A program made the position numbers and the translations under genes. From Paenibacillus wynnii (lineage in GTDB: Bacteria > Bacillota > Bacilli > Paenibacillales > Paenibacillaceae), in the NCBI RefSeq assembly GCF_000757885.1, contig NZ_JQCR01000002.1, positions 620,001-684,000 on the forward strand: 64,000 bases of DNA. Direction: 5' to 3'. Numbering within the stretch: position 1 is the first letter of the stretch; every line of letters begins with the position of its first letter. Below are positions 35,134 through 43,646 of this stretch, piece after piece. The notes under the pieces were generated by a model, which saw only the letters and a program-made list of their open reading frames with translations, did no database searches and was not told where the DNA came from.

Positions 35134-35757
35134 CTAATTCCCGTTTATCTGACTCCAATGTCTAACAATATCCCCGAACTCTTCATGTGTGTCTGCATCC
35201 ATGAAATAATGTGCGGAATCGACCTCCAGCACTACCCCTTTATAATCCGGTGAGCGCAGTATGCTGGATGCCCCCCGATCCCCGTCCAAACTCTGCAATA
35301 CTGGAAACAATGCTTTGGAGAAGAGTGCTGGAGGCATACCCGCTCCCTTATGAGTGCTGGCCACAAAGTCTAATCCCGGAGAATTCTCAAAAGTGTCGAT
35401 CAGACGATTAATAAGTCCTGTCGTGATAAAGGGTTGATCGGCAAGTGCAACAATAACAGCATCAGGTTGTGTAGGCAGTACAGCATTAAGTCCGCAGCGC
35501 AACGAAAAGGACAATCCCAGATGGGCGGTTAAGCATGTCTCAATACGCAACCTTTCCTGCTTATGGACAGCGGGCGGCAGCCACGCCAGCGTGTCATCGG
35601 CGCGTACCACAACGACCAGCGGTGACAGATTACAGCGGTCAAGCTCACTGAGCGCGACGCTCCCTAGTGAAATCTCCTGGGACAGCTTCAAAGAAACCTT
35701 GGAGACTCCCATTCGTCTGCTTTGTCCTGCTGCTAGGTAGATACCTGCTACTTTCAA
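35134..35757 (-). CDS. pucB: Molybdenum cofactor nucleotidyltransferase, MocA/PucB-like
   Basis: 207 residues; TTG start at 35757 with GGAGGGG upstream. IYLAAGQSRRMGVSK is the NTP-binding loop of MobA/MocA proteins, and VALADQPFI holds the metal-binding Asp. These enzymes attach CMP or GMP to molybdopterin, here for xanthine dehydrogenase. B. subtilis PucB has this role. The gene overlaps the xdhC-type gene by 113 bases, which is unusual for this operon. Confidence 0.88.
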   Translation of the reverse strand: MKVAGIYLAAGQSRRMGVSKVSLKLSQEISLGSVALSELDRCNLSPLVVVVRADDTLAWLPPAVHKQERLRIETCLTAHLGLSFSLRCGLNAVLPTQPDAVIVALADQPFITTGLINRLIDTFENSPGLDFVASTHKGAGMPPALFSKALFPVLQSLDGDRGASSILRSPDYKGVVLEVDSAHYFMDADTHEEFGDIVRHWSQINGN

Positions 35758-36706
35758 AGTGGTCCCCTCCTTTGGCTAGTTTACGCGAGCCTGCCCTTCT
35801 AATTTGAATCATCTCAGCAACAATACTTACTGCAATTTCCTCCGGTCCTTCCCCGCCAATGGATATGCCTACCGGAGCATGCAATGAAGGAGGAACTTCA
35901 AGCCCTTCAAGAAGCAGATTTATACGCACGGCAGACCCGATAACTCCGATATAATGCGGATCAAGCGGCAGCACTCCTTCTAAAAAATATCGGTCTCTCT
36001 GGAACTGGTGGCTGCATATGAGCACATAATCCACACAACTAACTCCCAGACGGGAAGCTGCCTCTACAGGGGGACAAATCACTCTTTCCGCACCGGGGAA
36101 TTCATTCGTCAGGGCGCCTTCCCGCCAATCGGCGATAGCAATTCGGAACCCCACTTTGGCCGCCAGAGCAGCAATAGGTCCCGCATCATGGCCTCCACCA
36201 AAAATCACCAGTCGCGGCTTAGGTTGCAGCAACGTGCTAAAAGCACTGGAATCTGTATGCGGTCCAGGTCGAGCAATCATACCCGGTTCCAACTCGTAGG
36301 AGTACCCACCCTCTGAGGTTAATTCGCGGAGCAGAATCAGACTTTCCCCCCTTGCCATCCGTTCATTTGCAACCAGAAGGATCTGCTTCAGTTCTCCCTT
36401 AACCGGTTCAAGCACCACTTTAATTTTGCCGCCGCAGCCCACCGCTTCTCCCCAAGAAAAGTCATCCGGAGACAGCATATCGTACTCTACAATTTCCGGT
36501 TGACCCGATGCCCAAATATCAGAAGTCCGCAGCTGTAAATCACTTTCCAGACACCCTGGACTAAGACTGCCCATTGACCCATTTTCAACAAACAGCATGA
36601 CCGCACCGGCTTTGCGATACGAATGCCCCTCTACTCCAATTAGAGAAGCCAATACAGCAGGGGAGTCATTGTTCTTGATGTGCATAACGATATCGTGTAT
36701 ATCCAT
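35645..36706 (-). CDS. pucA: XdhC/CoxI-family maturation factor (PucA-like)
   Basis: 353 residues from the ATG at 36706, with AAGGAGGGG upstream. The XdhC N-terminal domain (EGHSYRKAGAVMLF, GSLSPGCLESDL, AVGCGGKIKV) and the Rossmann domain (VIFGGGHDAGPIAALA, YIGVIGSAVR) are both complete. It inserts sulphurated molybdenum cofactor into xanthine dehydrogenase. The conserved part ends about residue 316 (IRRAGSRKLAK); the last 37 residues run into pucB in another frame and look unlike the family. A lost stop or small indel at the end is possible. Confidence 0.88.
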   Translation of the reverse strand: MDIHDIVMHIKNNDSPAVLASLIGVEGHSYRKAGAVMLFVENGSMGSLSPGCLESDLQLRTSDIWASGQPEIVEYDMLSPDDFSWGEAVGCGGKIKVVLEPVKGELKQILLVANERMARGESLILLRELTSEGGYSYELEPGMIARPGPHTDSSAFSTLLQPKPRLVIFGGGHDAGPIAALAAKVGFRIAIADWREGALTNEFPGAERVICPPVEAASRLGVSCVDYVLICSHQFQRDRYFLEGVLPLDPHYIGVIGSAVRINLLLEGLEVPPSLHAPVGISIGGEGPEEIAVSIVAEMIQIRRAGSRKLAKGGDHFESSRYLPSSRTKQTNGSLQGFFEAVPGDFTRERRAQ

Positions 36707-36829
36707 GAGCAACCCCTCCTTCGGTTGTTGCTATTTGCTTCAATCCTTCTCCAGCATCCCGCGGAACATGAACACGAGCTTCCCGCAACAGATCATTAAT
36801 TTTTTTGAAATCAACATCCAGCAGTTCGC

Positions 36830-38311
36830 TTAGCTTCTCAATCCGTAGGTTGCCGTATTCCGGTGGATAAATAGTTTTTTGGCCGTTTCGTTGATATGAC
36901 CGTCATTCTCTATATAGACCTCCAGCGTATGCAGCATCTCACGGACATACTCTGGTTCCCGGCAGAGCAGGCTTCCAAGGCTTCTATTGCAGTACTTAAT
37001 CATGAATTCCGAAGGAATTTGCTGGAGCATCAGAGTAATTTCAAGCTGCCGATAATGGACAACATGCTCATTCACTCCCCAATACTGGGGTTTACTTAGA
37101 CACTCCTTAACTTCAGCAAAAGCTTCTTTTAGACCTTCGGCCTTAGCCTTACGGCTGCTAATAGCCGCTTTTGGATAATAACCAGGTTCATACTTCAGCT
37201 TTTGAAAACATTCGCTTATGATGGCCTGTAATTTCGCAGGGTTGTATTTATCCACTGGATAAATCGATAGCAACCCTTCATCTACAAGAACATGTATCCC
37301 CTTCATTTCCTGCAACAGTGGATCCTCCATATACTCTTCTTTCAAGTGATACAGCTCACCCTTCCGGGATTCCCCCAAGCTCGACACATCTGTTAACAAA
37401 AGCTGAAAAGGCGATTGAAGAAGCTCAATATCCAGCTTGGCGGCTGCTTGTGCCAGTTCCGCACTAGAGAACCCCCCGTTCAAGCAACGTTTGAGCAGAG
37501 CGCTGAATTCCCTCTGTGAATCAGGCTCGAAGGAACTTTCGTACCCTGTTTGAATATGGAAAGAAATCAGTTCGGCCCCTTGAACAAATAAGCTCTCTTC
37601 AACGGGAAGCAGCAGCGGGTCAATATCGAAATACAGCAGATACCCGAGGCATTCCTCCCCTTGTAAAAGAGGAACTCGAAAACCCGCCCCTTCACCGATA
37701 CGAATGCGCTGGCTCCGGTTAATCCATGGCCAGTTCGTCAGCAGTTGGGATTCCGGGAACTGTGAGTTATTGTAGAGAACGGCTCCCCGGGAGTTAATTA
37801 CCGCGAGTGAATGCCCCATCACCTCAGAGATGGAATCCAATAGCGGTTGGCTCCGGCTCGAACGAAGAGCAAATCGCATCAGCTTTCTTTGTTTCTCCAT
37901 TACCGTCTGCAAGGCATTGTTGCTCCGTGTAAGCTCCGCTCGAAACAAACCGTTCATTTGATCGGAGAAGGTGAATTGAAAAGGCAGCTCAATCAACGGG
38001 AAACCTAACAGCTCCGCCTCTGTGATCAGTGCTTCCGGAACGGCATCCCAGAAACGTCCTAGCTTGATACCAAGTCCCGCCGATCCTCGGCGGTTCAAGG
38101 TGTGAAGCAAAGCCGACGCTTCTTCCAGGTTATCTTTAATTAAATAAGCTGTTGTCAGCAGCATTTCGCCTTCCTTAATCCAATCAGAAATGTCCGGGGC
38201 ATCCATCACATTGATGGATTTAACAATTCGGTGTTTACCTCTGGCCCCCGCTATAAGCTTTGCTTCTGATAGAGGATAAATGGATAATGCCTCTTCAACC
38301 GTAAGATGCAT
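36830..38311 (-). CDS. pucR: PucR-family purine catabolism regulator, C-terminus frameshifted
   Basis: 493 residues from the ATG at 38311 (AAAGGAGGGG upstream). The PucR N-terminal domain (LTVEEALSIYPLSEAKLIAG, WIKEGEMLLTTAYL) and the GGDEF-like middle region are present. The HTH_30 helix reads INETAKKLFIHRNTATYGLRS and then stops. The family continues YRxEKLxxLL. Restoring one C near 36844 gives YRIEKLSELLDVDFKKIND, and removing one G near 36782-36784 continues as LLRKLVFMFRGMLEKD to a TGA at 36742-36740, 33 bases before the xdhC-type ATG. So two compensating indels probably broke the DNA-binding end. In B. subtilis PucR activates puc genes in response to allantoin-type effectors; here activity is doubtful unless these are sequencing errors. 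Confidence 0.85.
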   Translation of the reverse strand: MHLTVEEALSIYPLSEAKLIAGARGKHRIVKSINVMDAPDISDWIKEGEMLLTTAYLIKDNLEEASALLHTLNRRGSAGLGIKLGRFWDAVPEALITEAELLGFPLIELPFQFTFSDQMNGLFRAELTRSNNALQTVMEKQRKLMRFALRSSRSQPLLDSISEVMGHSLAVINSRGAVLYNNSQFPESQLLTNWPWINRSQRIRIGEGAGFRVPLLQGEECLGYLLYFDIDPLLLPVEESLFVQGAELISFHIQTGYESSFEPDSQREFSALLKRCLNGGFSSAELAQAAAKLDIELLQSPFQLLLTDVSSLGESRKGELYHLKEEYMEDPLLQEMKGIHVLVDEGLLSIYPVDKYNPAKLQAIISECFQKLKYEPGYYPKAAISSRKAKAEGLKEAFAEVKECLSKPQYWGVNEHVVHYRQLEITLMLQQIPSEFMIKYCNRSLGSLLCREPEYVREMLHTLEVYIENDGHINETAKKLFIHRNTATYGLRS

Positions 38312-38352
38312 GCCACCCCTCCTTTTCAAACCCATTATCTTTCCTGTATATA

Positions 38353-38369
38353 TGTTACTTTATGTAACA
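38353..38369. promoter_or_regulatory. Palindrome upstream of pucR
   Basis: TGTTAC-TTTAT-GTAACA, 42 bp before the pucR start. The outer word TAACATTA (38365-38372) also occurs in the palindrome upstream of the gamma-glutamyltransferase-family gene. It is a candidate regulator site. Confidence 0.4.
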
Positions 38370-38528
38370 TTATAGAGAAAATGAACCTTCTTGAATAGAG
38401 GAATATGAAAAATACCACTTACTTGCGTCAGGTAATATTACATAAGACACAAAAAATTAAGTTTTCATACCTATTTATCCTGTAATGCTATAACAAATTC
38501 ACTTGATAAATATCATGAATCAGAGTAT

Positions 38529-38557
38529 CAAAAAAGACCGTCCCGAGGAGCGGTCCT
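38529..38557 (-). terminator. Rho-independent terminator after the amidase operon
   Basis: On the minus strand GGACCG and CGGTC(T) form a GC-rich stem around CTCCTCGGGA, followed by T6. It lies downstream of the amidase gene and upstream of pucR. Confidence 0.7.
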
Positions 38558-38562
38558 TACCT

Positions 38563-38908
38563 TAACTACTAAATCGAGTCTGGGGTGGGGATGGATGGTA
38601 TGACCTCTTAGAGACGTTCCGATTTATTTAGCCACCATGGCTGCGAAAGCAACCTCCCCTTTAGACCCTACGGCTGCTGGTTGCTAATCACAAATCTTAT
38701 CCTCAGACGCTTGTTGAAGATAAGTGTACTTAGTACACTTATTTCAGTAATTTCCCTCATCCCAATGAACTTAACTGCACTTTCTGCAACTAAATCCTCC
38801 CAATAGTCCATTCTCAGCCCACTTCGCTCCAAATAGCTGTATAAAGTGCAGTTACTTTTGTAATTCAGCCATATAGAGGTATTTTAGTTGTACAGAGTGC
38901 AGCTAAAG
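38563..38908. repeat. Intergenic region with repeat family 1 sequence (copy D)
   Basis: About 345 bases without a supported gene. From about 38716 it carries ATAAGTGTACTTAGTACACTTAT (an inverted repeat, shown here only as core words AAGTGTAC and GTACACTT), and further on CTGTATAAAGTGCAG and TTGTACAGAGTGCAG, relatives of the family 1 core. The part at 38580-38690 reads a short coding-like tail on the minus strand that I cannot place. Confidence 0.5.
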
Positions 38909-40090
38909 CTAGCCCCAGACTTCTTTAATCCACGACAACAGACGCAAATCCTGCCCATAACCTCCAATAATAGATATGCCAAGCGGCAGACCATCCTCCC
39001 CGGTCACAGGAAGGGTAACCTGCGGCAGGCCGGCCAACCCGGCAATGCAGCACAGCATCATCGCCCCACTCCGATTCCGCTCAAGCTGCCGGGAATCCCC
39101 GCCGCGCAGCGGAGCAGGACCCGGAACGGTCGGTATTACAAAACAGCCCGACTCTCCCAGCAGTTGACGCAGACGGGATGAAATCCCCTCCCTAGTCTGT
39201 TGTGCAAAGGTAAGATCCTTTGAATCCAGACTAGAAGCCCAGGCGAACCGGTCAGCAATATCCGGTCCGAACTCAGGCCGTTCCTGCTCAATCCATTCCC
39301 CATGGGTTGCCCAAATCTCACGCCCCTGTAGCTCTCGGAACACATCCATCCACACTTTAAGTCCTTCCGGAGCTATTTCGATGTCCAAAGCACGGCCTGC
39401 ACCCGATTGCAGACGGCTTAGAGCGTTAGAAAGCTTTATCTCACTTTCCTTTTCAACTAGAGTCCATGCATCAGTAGCGATATAAATATGATCTATAGTA
39501 TTTTTATTAGGTTCCTTCCCCATCGGCAAAAGAATCTTACCCACTTTGTGCAATAGTTCTGCATGCCCTGCCATCCACCCTACGGTATCAAACCCCGGTG
39601 AAAGTGGAATGACGCCCTTCATATCCACCGCTCCATGAGAGGGACGAAACCCATAAACTCCACAGTAGGAAGAAGGCACACGAATGGACCCCCCGGTATC
39701 TGTTCCAAGTGCAAAATCAACACTCCCAGAGGCTACTGCCACAGCAGAACCGCTAGACGATCCACCTGGAATACACCCAGATGCATGAGGGTTCACGGGA
39801 GTACCGTAATGGTAGTTCTCTCCTCCCAAACTGTACATCAACTCATCCGTAAGCGCCGCTCCTTTCAAAGAAGCACCAGCCACCAGCAGACTTCGAACTG
39901 CGGCTGCATGATAAGTAGAGGCTGAATGCGTCCGGGACCAGTCCGGATTACCCGCGGATGAGGTGTGACCGGCAACGGCGAACACATCCTTCACTGTGAA
40001 GCTAAGACCCTCAAGCGGCCCGTATCCTAGGGGCATCACCTCCAACATCGGGTCTATAAACGCACCATAGCGATTATCCAGAACCATCAT
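38909..40090 (-). CDS. Amidase-signature family hydrolase (possible oxalurate amidohydrolase)
   Basis: 393 residues from the ATG at 40090 (AGGGGGTG before it); an ATG at 40141 is possible but has no site. The amidase triad is intact: Lys in GLSFTVKDVFAV, the Ser-rich IPGGSSSGSAVAVASG, and the Ser nucleophile in GTDTGGSIRVPS. Length is short for GatA and allophanate hydrolase. It lies 63 bases after a GGT-family gene. In Klebsiella the hpxWXYZ genes pair a GGT-family enzyme with an amidase for oxalurate breakdown; I infer a like role. Other small-amide substrates cannot be excluded. Confidence 0.85.
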   Translation of the reverse strand: MMVLDNRYGAFIDPMLEVMPLGYGPLEGLSFTVKDVFAVAGHTSSAGNPDWSRTHSASTYHAAAVRSLLVAGASLKGAALTDELMYSLGGENYHYGTPVNPHASGCIPGGSSSGSAVAVASGSVDFALGTDTGGSIRVPSSYCGVYGFRPSHGAVDMKGVIPLSPGFDTVGWMAGHAELLHKVGKILLPMGKEPNKNTIDHIYIATDAWTLVEKESEIKLSNALSRLQSGAGRALDIEIAPEGLKVWMDVFRELQGREIWATHGEWIEQERPEFGPDIADRFAWASSLDSKDLTFAQQTREGISSRLRQLLGESGCFVIPTVPGPAPLRGGDSRQLERNRSGAMMLCCIAGLAGLPQVTLPVTGEDGLPLGISIIGGYGQDLRLLSWIKEVWG

Positions 40091-40153
40091 TACACCCCCT
40101 AGGCTAAATGCTTTTTCGTGAAAAGAACGGTTGGAATCCATGCGTCAGTGTGT

Positions 40154-41737
40154 TTACCAGCCGATGGCCGCTCCATCACAACGCGGATCGGTCCCGCCGC
40201 TGCGAAATCCGTTATCAGCTATAGCGATCACATGGGCATGACCCATAATCCCGTCGAATGCATTGACAGTTCTAACTAGGTGCCCGGCTGCTGCCAGCCT
40301 TTGCAGAACCGTTTCAGGTACCCTGCTTTCCAGCTTCAGCTCCTGTGTAGGCTCTCCCCAGGTTCTTCCCCACACAAAACGCGGTGCCTCAACGGCCTGC
40401 TGCGGATTCATGCCATAGTGCAGCATACGTGTGAGCAGCAACGTTTGAGTTTGAGGTTGTCCTTCTCCACCCTGAGTACCATATAAAATGGCCGGTTTGC
40501 CGTCCTTGCAGGCCATTGCGGGCATCAGCGTATGAAAGGTACGTTTGTGCGGCTCCAGCGTATTCACAGCTCTCGGGTCCAGTGAGAAAAACGACCCTCG
40601 ATTCTGCAGTAAAATCCCGGTATCCCCTGCGACTACACCTGATCCAAACTCAAAATACAGGCTCTGTATAAAAGAGACCGCATTGCCCTCCTCATCCACC
40701 ACCGCTGCATAGGCTGTATCACGTCCGAGAGGCTCACTCGTAAGCTCCGCCGCTTCTTCAAGTGAAATTGAGGCGGCAAGCTTAGCCGCATAGCTTTTGT
40801 CTAGAAGTGTTTTTATAGGAATATCACTGAATAACGGATCAGTCAGCACCTGATCACGATCCCGAAAACTCAGCTTCAGCGCCTCAACCAGAAGATGATA
40901 ATACTCGTATGAACCATTGGCGATGTCTGCAAAATCAAATTGTTCCAGTATATTAAGGCTCATGAGTGCAGCAAAACCCTGCGAATTAGGCGGTGCCTGG
41001 TAGATGGTATGCCCGAAGTAATCCGTGGAAATAGGCTCTACCCAATCCCCCGTGTGATCCCGAAAATCCTCAATTGTGAGCAATCCCCCCGCCTTCAGCA
41101 TGTAATCAGAAACCGTTGCCGCTATCTCTCCCTTATAAAAAGCATCTCGTCCACCGTTCTGGAGTTTCCGAAGCGTAGCGGCCAACTGATGCTGGATGAA
41201 TCTCTCCCCTGCCTCAGGGATCCGTCCACCCGGAATATAAATAGCGGCTGCCTGAGGCTGCGCGTTCAGCACCGACTCTGCATGACGAGTATTCTCATGT
41301 TGGTCCGGCGATACAGGGAAACCTTCGGAGGCGTATTCTATAGCGGGCTCTAATACCTCTGCCAGAGTGAGGCGTCCGTACTTCTTCAGTACAGCATCCC
41401 AGCTGTCTACCATACCAGGAACCGTAATAGCACTTCGGATGCCGCGTCTAGGGATGCCCGATTCGCCAGAATAGCTGTCTCGGCTGACATTGTAACCGGA
41501 ACGTCCGCTGCCGTTATACGCACGAACCCGTCCTTCCCCGGCGTTGTAGGTCAGCCAAAAGGCATCGCCGCCAAGCCCGGTCATATGCGGATATACCACC
41601 GCCAGACAAGCACTAACGGCCACCGCCGCATCAAAAGCGTTGCCGCCCCTCAGCAGAATTCGAGCACCTGCAGCAGAGGCCAGGTAATGGGGACTCACTA
41701 CCATTGTTTTGGTACCTACTACCGGTTTTCCTGCCAT
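40154..41737 (-). CDS. Gamma-glutamyltransferase-family Ntn hydrolase (HpxW/YwrD-like)
   Basis: 527 residues, no signal peptide, so it is cytoplasmic unlike classic Ggt. MTGLGGDAFWLTYN is the large-subunit motif. Autocleavage should precede the threonine of RDTAYAAVVDEEGNAVSF; NRGSFFSLD and GTQGGEGQPQ follow. Length and lack of signal match HpxW (oxamate amidohydrolase) and B. subtilis YwrD. In B. subtilis ywrD is near the ywrA/ywrB chromate-transporter pair, the same pairing as here. Placed next to an amidase and the purine genes, oxamate hydrolysis is a fair inference; glutathione turnover is the alternative. Confidence 0.83.
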   Translation of the reverse strand: MAGKPVVGTKTMVVSPHYLASAAGARILLRGGNAFDAAVAVSACLAVVYPHMTGLGGDAFWLTYNAGEGRVRAYNGSGRSGYNVSRDSYSGESGIPRRGIRSAITVPGMVDSWDAVLKKYGRLTLAEVLEPAIEYASEGFPVSPDQHENTRHAESVLNAQPQAAAIYIPGGRIPEAGERFIQHQLAATLRKLQNGGRDAFYKGEIAATVSDYMLKAGGLLTIEDFRDHTGDWVEPISTDYFGHTIYQAPPNSQGFAALMSLNILEQFDFADIANGSYEYYHLLVEALKLSFRDRDQVLTDPLFSDIPIKTLLDKSYAAKLAASISLEEAAELTSEPLGRDTAYAAVVDEEGNAVSFIQSLYFEFGSGVVAGDTGILLQNRGSFFSLDPRAVNTLEPHKRTFHTLMPAMACKDGKPAILYGTQGGEGQPQTQTLLLTRMLHYGMNPQQAVEAPRFVWGRTWGEPTQELKLESRVPETVLQRLAAAGHLVRTVNAFDGIMGHAHVIAIADNGFRSGGTDPRCDGAAIGW

Positions 41738-41789
41738 AACTCTCCCCCCTCTGAATAAACGTAGCCATAGCCTTTACACTGTCATTGAA

Positions 41790-41807
41790 TAATGTCATTT
41801 AACATTA
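41790..41807. promoter_or_regulatory. Palindrome between the GGT-family and chromate-transporter genes
   Basis: TAATGT-CATTTA-ACATTA, 53 bp before the GGT-family start. It shares TAACATTA with the palindrome upstream of pucR, so the same regulator may bind both. Confidence 0.4.
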
Positions 41808-41990
41808 CCCCTAAGCTTATAGTCAACGGATTAAAACAGAACGTAAAATATGGCCATTTTATTTGTGGATACTGCACAAACTTGATAAATTAAGATAGAC
41901 ATAAAGATAATAAACAAGGATGATTACATACGAAATGTATAAGAGAGATGTATAGAAATGAGGTACGGGATGGGCCAGAGGGGGTTTAAC

Positions 41991-42584
41991 GTGAAATCAA
42001 ACGAGAATCATTATGTACAATTAACAGCGTCCATGTTAAGGACTGGAGTACTGGGCTACGGCGGTGGACCCTCTGTAATCCCCCTCATCCGTCATGATGC
42101 CGTAACGCGTTATAACTGGCTGAATGATGATGAGTTCGGCGAGACCCTGGCAATCGCCAATGCCTTGCCTGGTCCGATTGCCACCAAAATGGCCGCTTAT
42201 TTGGGGTATAAACTGAAAGGGGTACGAGGAGCTATAGTTTCTGTCCTCGCCCATATCCTCCCCAGCTGCATAGCAATGATTGCTCTATTATCGGCGGTTA
42301 ATTACTTGAGCGGTTCGAAGGTTGTTGCCGGGATGATTGCGGGGGTCTCACCTGTTATTGCGGTTCTTCTAGGGCTGATGGCTTACGAATTCGCTCAAAA
42401 AACCTATAAAGGATTAGGGATATGGCTGGGCTTGGGGCTTTTTCTGTTGGCACTTCTTCTACTCGAGGTCCTTCATGTGCATCCGGCTATTGTTATCGTC
42501 CTCTTCCTCGGTTATGGAACCCTTCATTTCAGTATTATTGCGAAGCTTAACTCGAAACGTAATTCTAAAGGAGGGACCCCTTAA
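41991..42584 (+). CDS. Chromate transporter (CHR) half-size protein 1
   Basis: 197 residues from a GTG at 41991 with GAGGGGGT upstream; an ATG at 41958 lacks a good site. The CHR signature is clear: GVLGYGGGPSVIPLI, then NALPGPIATKMAAYLGY, with six membrane helices. Chromate efflux needs two such halves. It is followed directly by a second half and is divergent from the GGT-family gene. Whether these short pairs truly export chromate or another oxyanion is open; oxalate or sulfate-like anions are possible. Confidence 0.9.
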   Translation: MKSNENHYVQLTASMLRTGVLGYGGGPSVIPLIRHDAVTRYNWLNDDEFGETLAIANALPGPIATKMAAYLGYKLKGVRGAIVSVLAHILPSCIAMIALLSAVNYLSGSKVVAGMIAGVSPVIAVLLGLMAYEFAQKTYKGLGIWLGLGLFLLALLLLEVLHVHPAIVIVLFLGYGTLHFSIIAKLNSKRNSKGGTP

Positions 42585-43124
42585 ATGGAGTGGCTCAAAC
42601 TGATTTACGGCTTTTTTATGGCTAATGTGCTTGGCTACGGTGGCGGTCCCTCCTCCATCCCGCTTATGTATGAGGAAATCGTTCCTCATTATGGATGGCT
42701 GACCGATGAGCAATTCTCCAATATGCTGGCACTCGGCAACGCACTTCCAGGTCCTATAGCTACCAAAATTGCTGCTTATGTCGGCTACGATGTATACGGC
42801 TGGCTAGGATTGATTGTGGCCTTGCTGGCAACGATCCTTCCCTCCGCAGCGGCGTTGATCATTTTGCTTCAGGTGATGCAGAAATATCGCAAGTCTCCCG
42901 TTGTGAAGGGCATGACCCTGCTTGTACAACCCGTCATCGCTGTAATGATGGCTGTTCTTACTTGGAAAATGGCTAAAGGGCCTGCGAATTCCATCGGAAT
43001 CTGGCAGACCTTATTCATTGCTGCCGTTTCCCTTTGGGCCATCAAACGTCTTAAGCTGCACCCCGCCTTAGTGATCGTTGCCGCTTTTGCCTACGGCGGG
43101 TTAGTACTCCGCTACAGCGTCTAA
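42585..43124 (+). CDS. Chromate transporter (CHR) half-size protein 2
   Basis: 179 residues. The same signature recurs: NVLGYGGGPSSIPLM and NALPGPIATKIAAYVGY. The ATG follows the previous stop directly and uses AAAGGAGGGAC inside the end of gene 1, so both halves are translated together as a heterodimer. Its end overlaps the converging PH-domain gene by 4 bases. Known pairs of this kind in B. subtilis (ywrA, ywrB) insert with opposite topologies. Confidence 0.9.
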   Translation: MEWLKLIYGFFMANVLGYGGGPSSIPLMYEEIVPHYGWLTDEQFSNMLALGNALPGPIATKIAAYVGYDVYGWLGLIVALLATILPSAAALIILLQVMQKYRKSPVVKGMTLLVQPVIAVMMAVLTWKMAKGPANSIGIWQTLFIAAVSLWAIKRLKLHPALVIVAAFAYGGLVLRYSV

Positions 43125-43501
43125 TTATTCAGAATATATTGCGACAGCACAGCCTGAACCTCATAGATATTCACACTTTTGTTGAATGTCTTCTTGAGGG
43201 GCATAGAGCCGCCGGATACATAAATACACAGCTCAGCGTCCAAATCAAAATGTCCGGCAGTCTCTACCGAATAATGCGATATACTTTTATACGGGATGGA
43301 ATGGTACTCCGTTTTCTTGCCGGTCACCCCTTGTTTATCTACCATAATCAGTCGTTTATCTGTAAAAATGAACATATCCCTGATCAGCTTGTAGGCTCTT
43401 TCAATCTTTTCTTGAGGGGCAAGAATTTGGGCAAAATCTCTTTTGATCTCTGAGATATCCACCTGTGAAGCATTCCCTAGTAAACCGTTAAAAAGTGCCA
43501 T
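43121..43501 (-). CDS. Bacterial PH-domain protein
   Basis: 126 residues. The domain fits the bacterial pleckstrin-homology family (bPH_1): EKIERAYKLIRDMFIFTDKRLIMVD and YHSIPYKSISHYSVETAGHFDLDAEL, with no membrane helix. Members of the family form rings; their role is unknown, although stress links have been proposed. It is a single gene, converging on the CHR pair; AAAGGATG includes a close ribosome site. Confidence 0.85.
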   Translation of the reverse strand: MALFNGLLGNASQVDISEIKRDFAQILAPQEKIERAYKLIRDMFIFTDKRLIMVDKQGVTGKKTEYHSIPYKSISHYSVETAGHFDLDAELCIYVSGGSMPLKKTFNKSVNIYEVQAVLSQYILNN

Positions 43502-43582
43502 CCTTTCAACCCCTTTTCATATCATTTTTTAGTTCAAATTATAATAATTATTCGGCAGTACAATTCTTATTCCACTTTTTTC

Positions 43583-43611
43583 TTGCTTTTCCCCTTAATT
43601 TTCATTAAACT
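43583..43611 (+). promoter_or_regulatory. Candidate promoter of the ABC-F leader
   Basis: TTGCTT and TAAACT with 17 bases between, about 36 bases before the leader ORF. The -10 is weak, so this is tentative. Confidence 0.4.
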
Positions 43612-43646
43612 AACTGTAAATTTGTTAACGAAGGAGGTGTGGTAGG

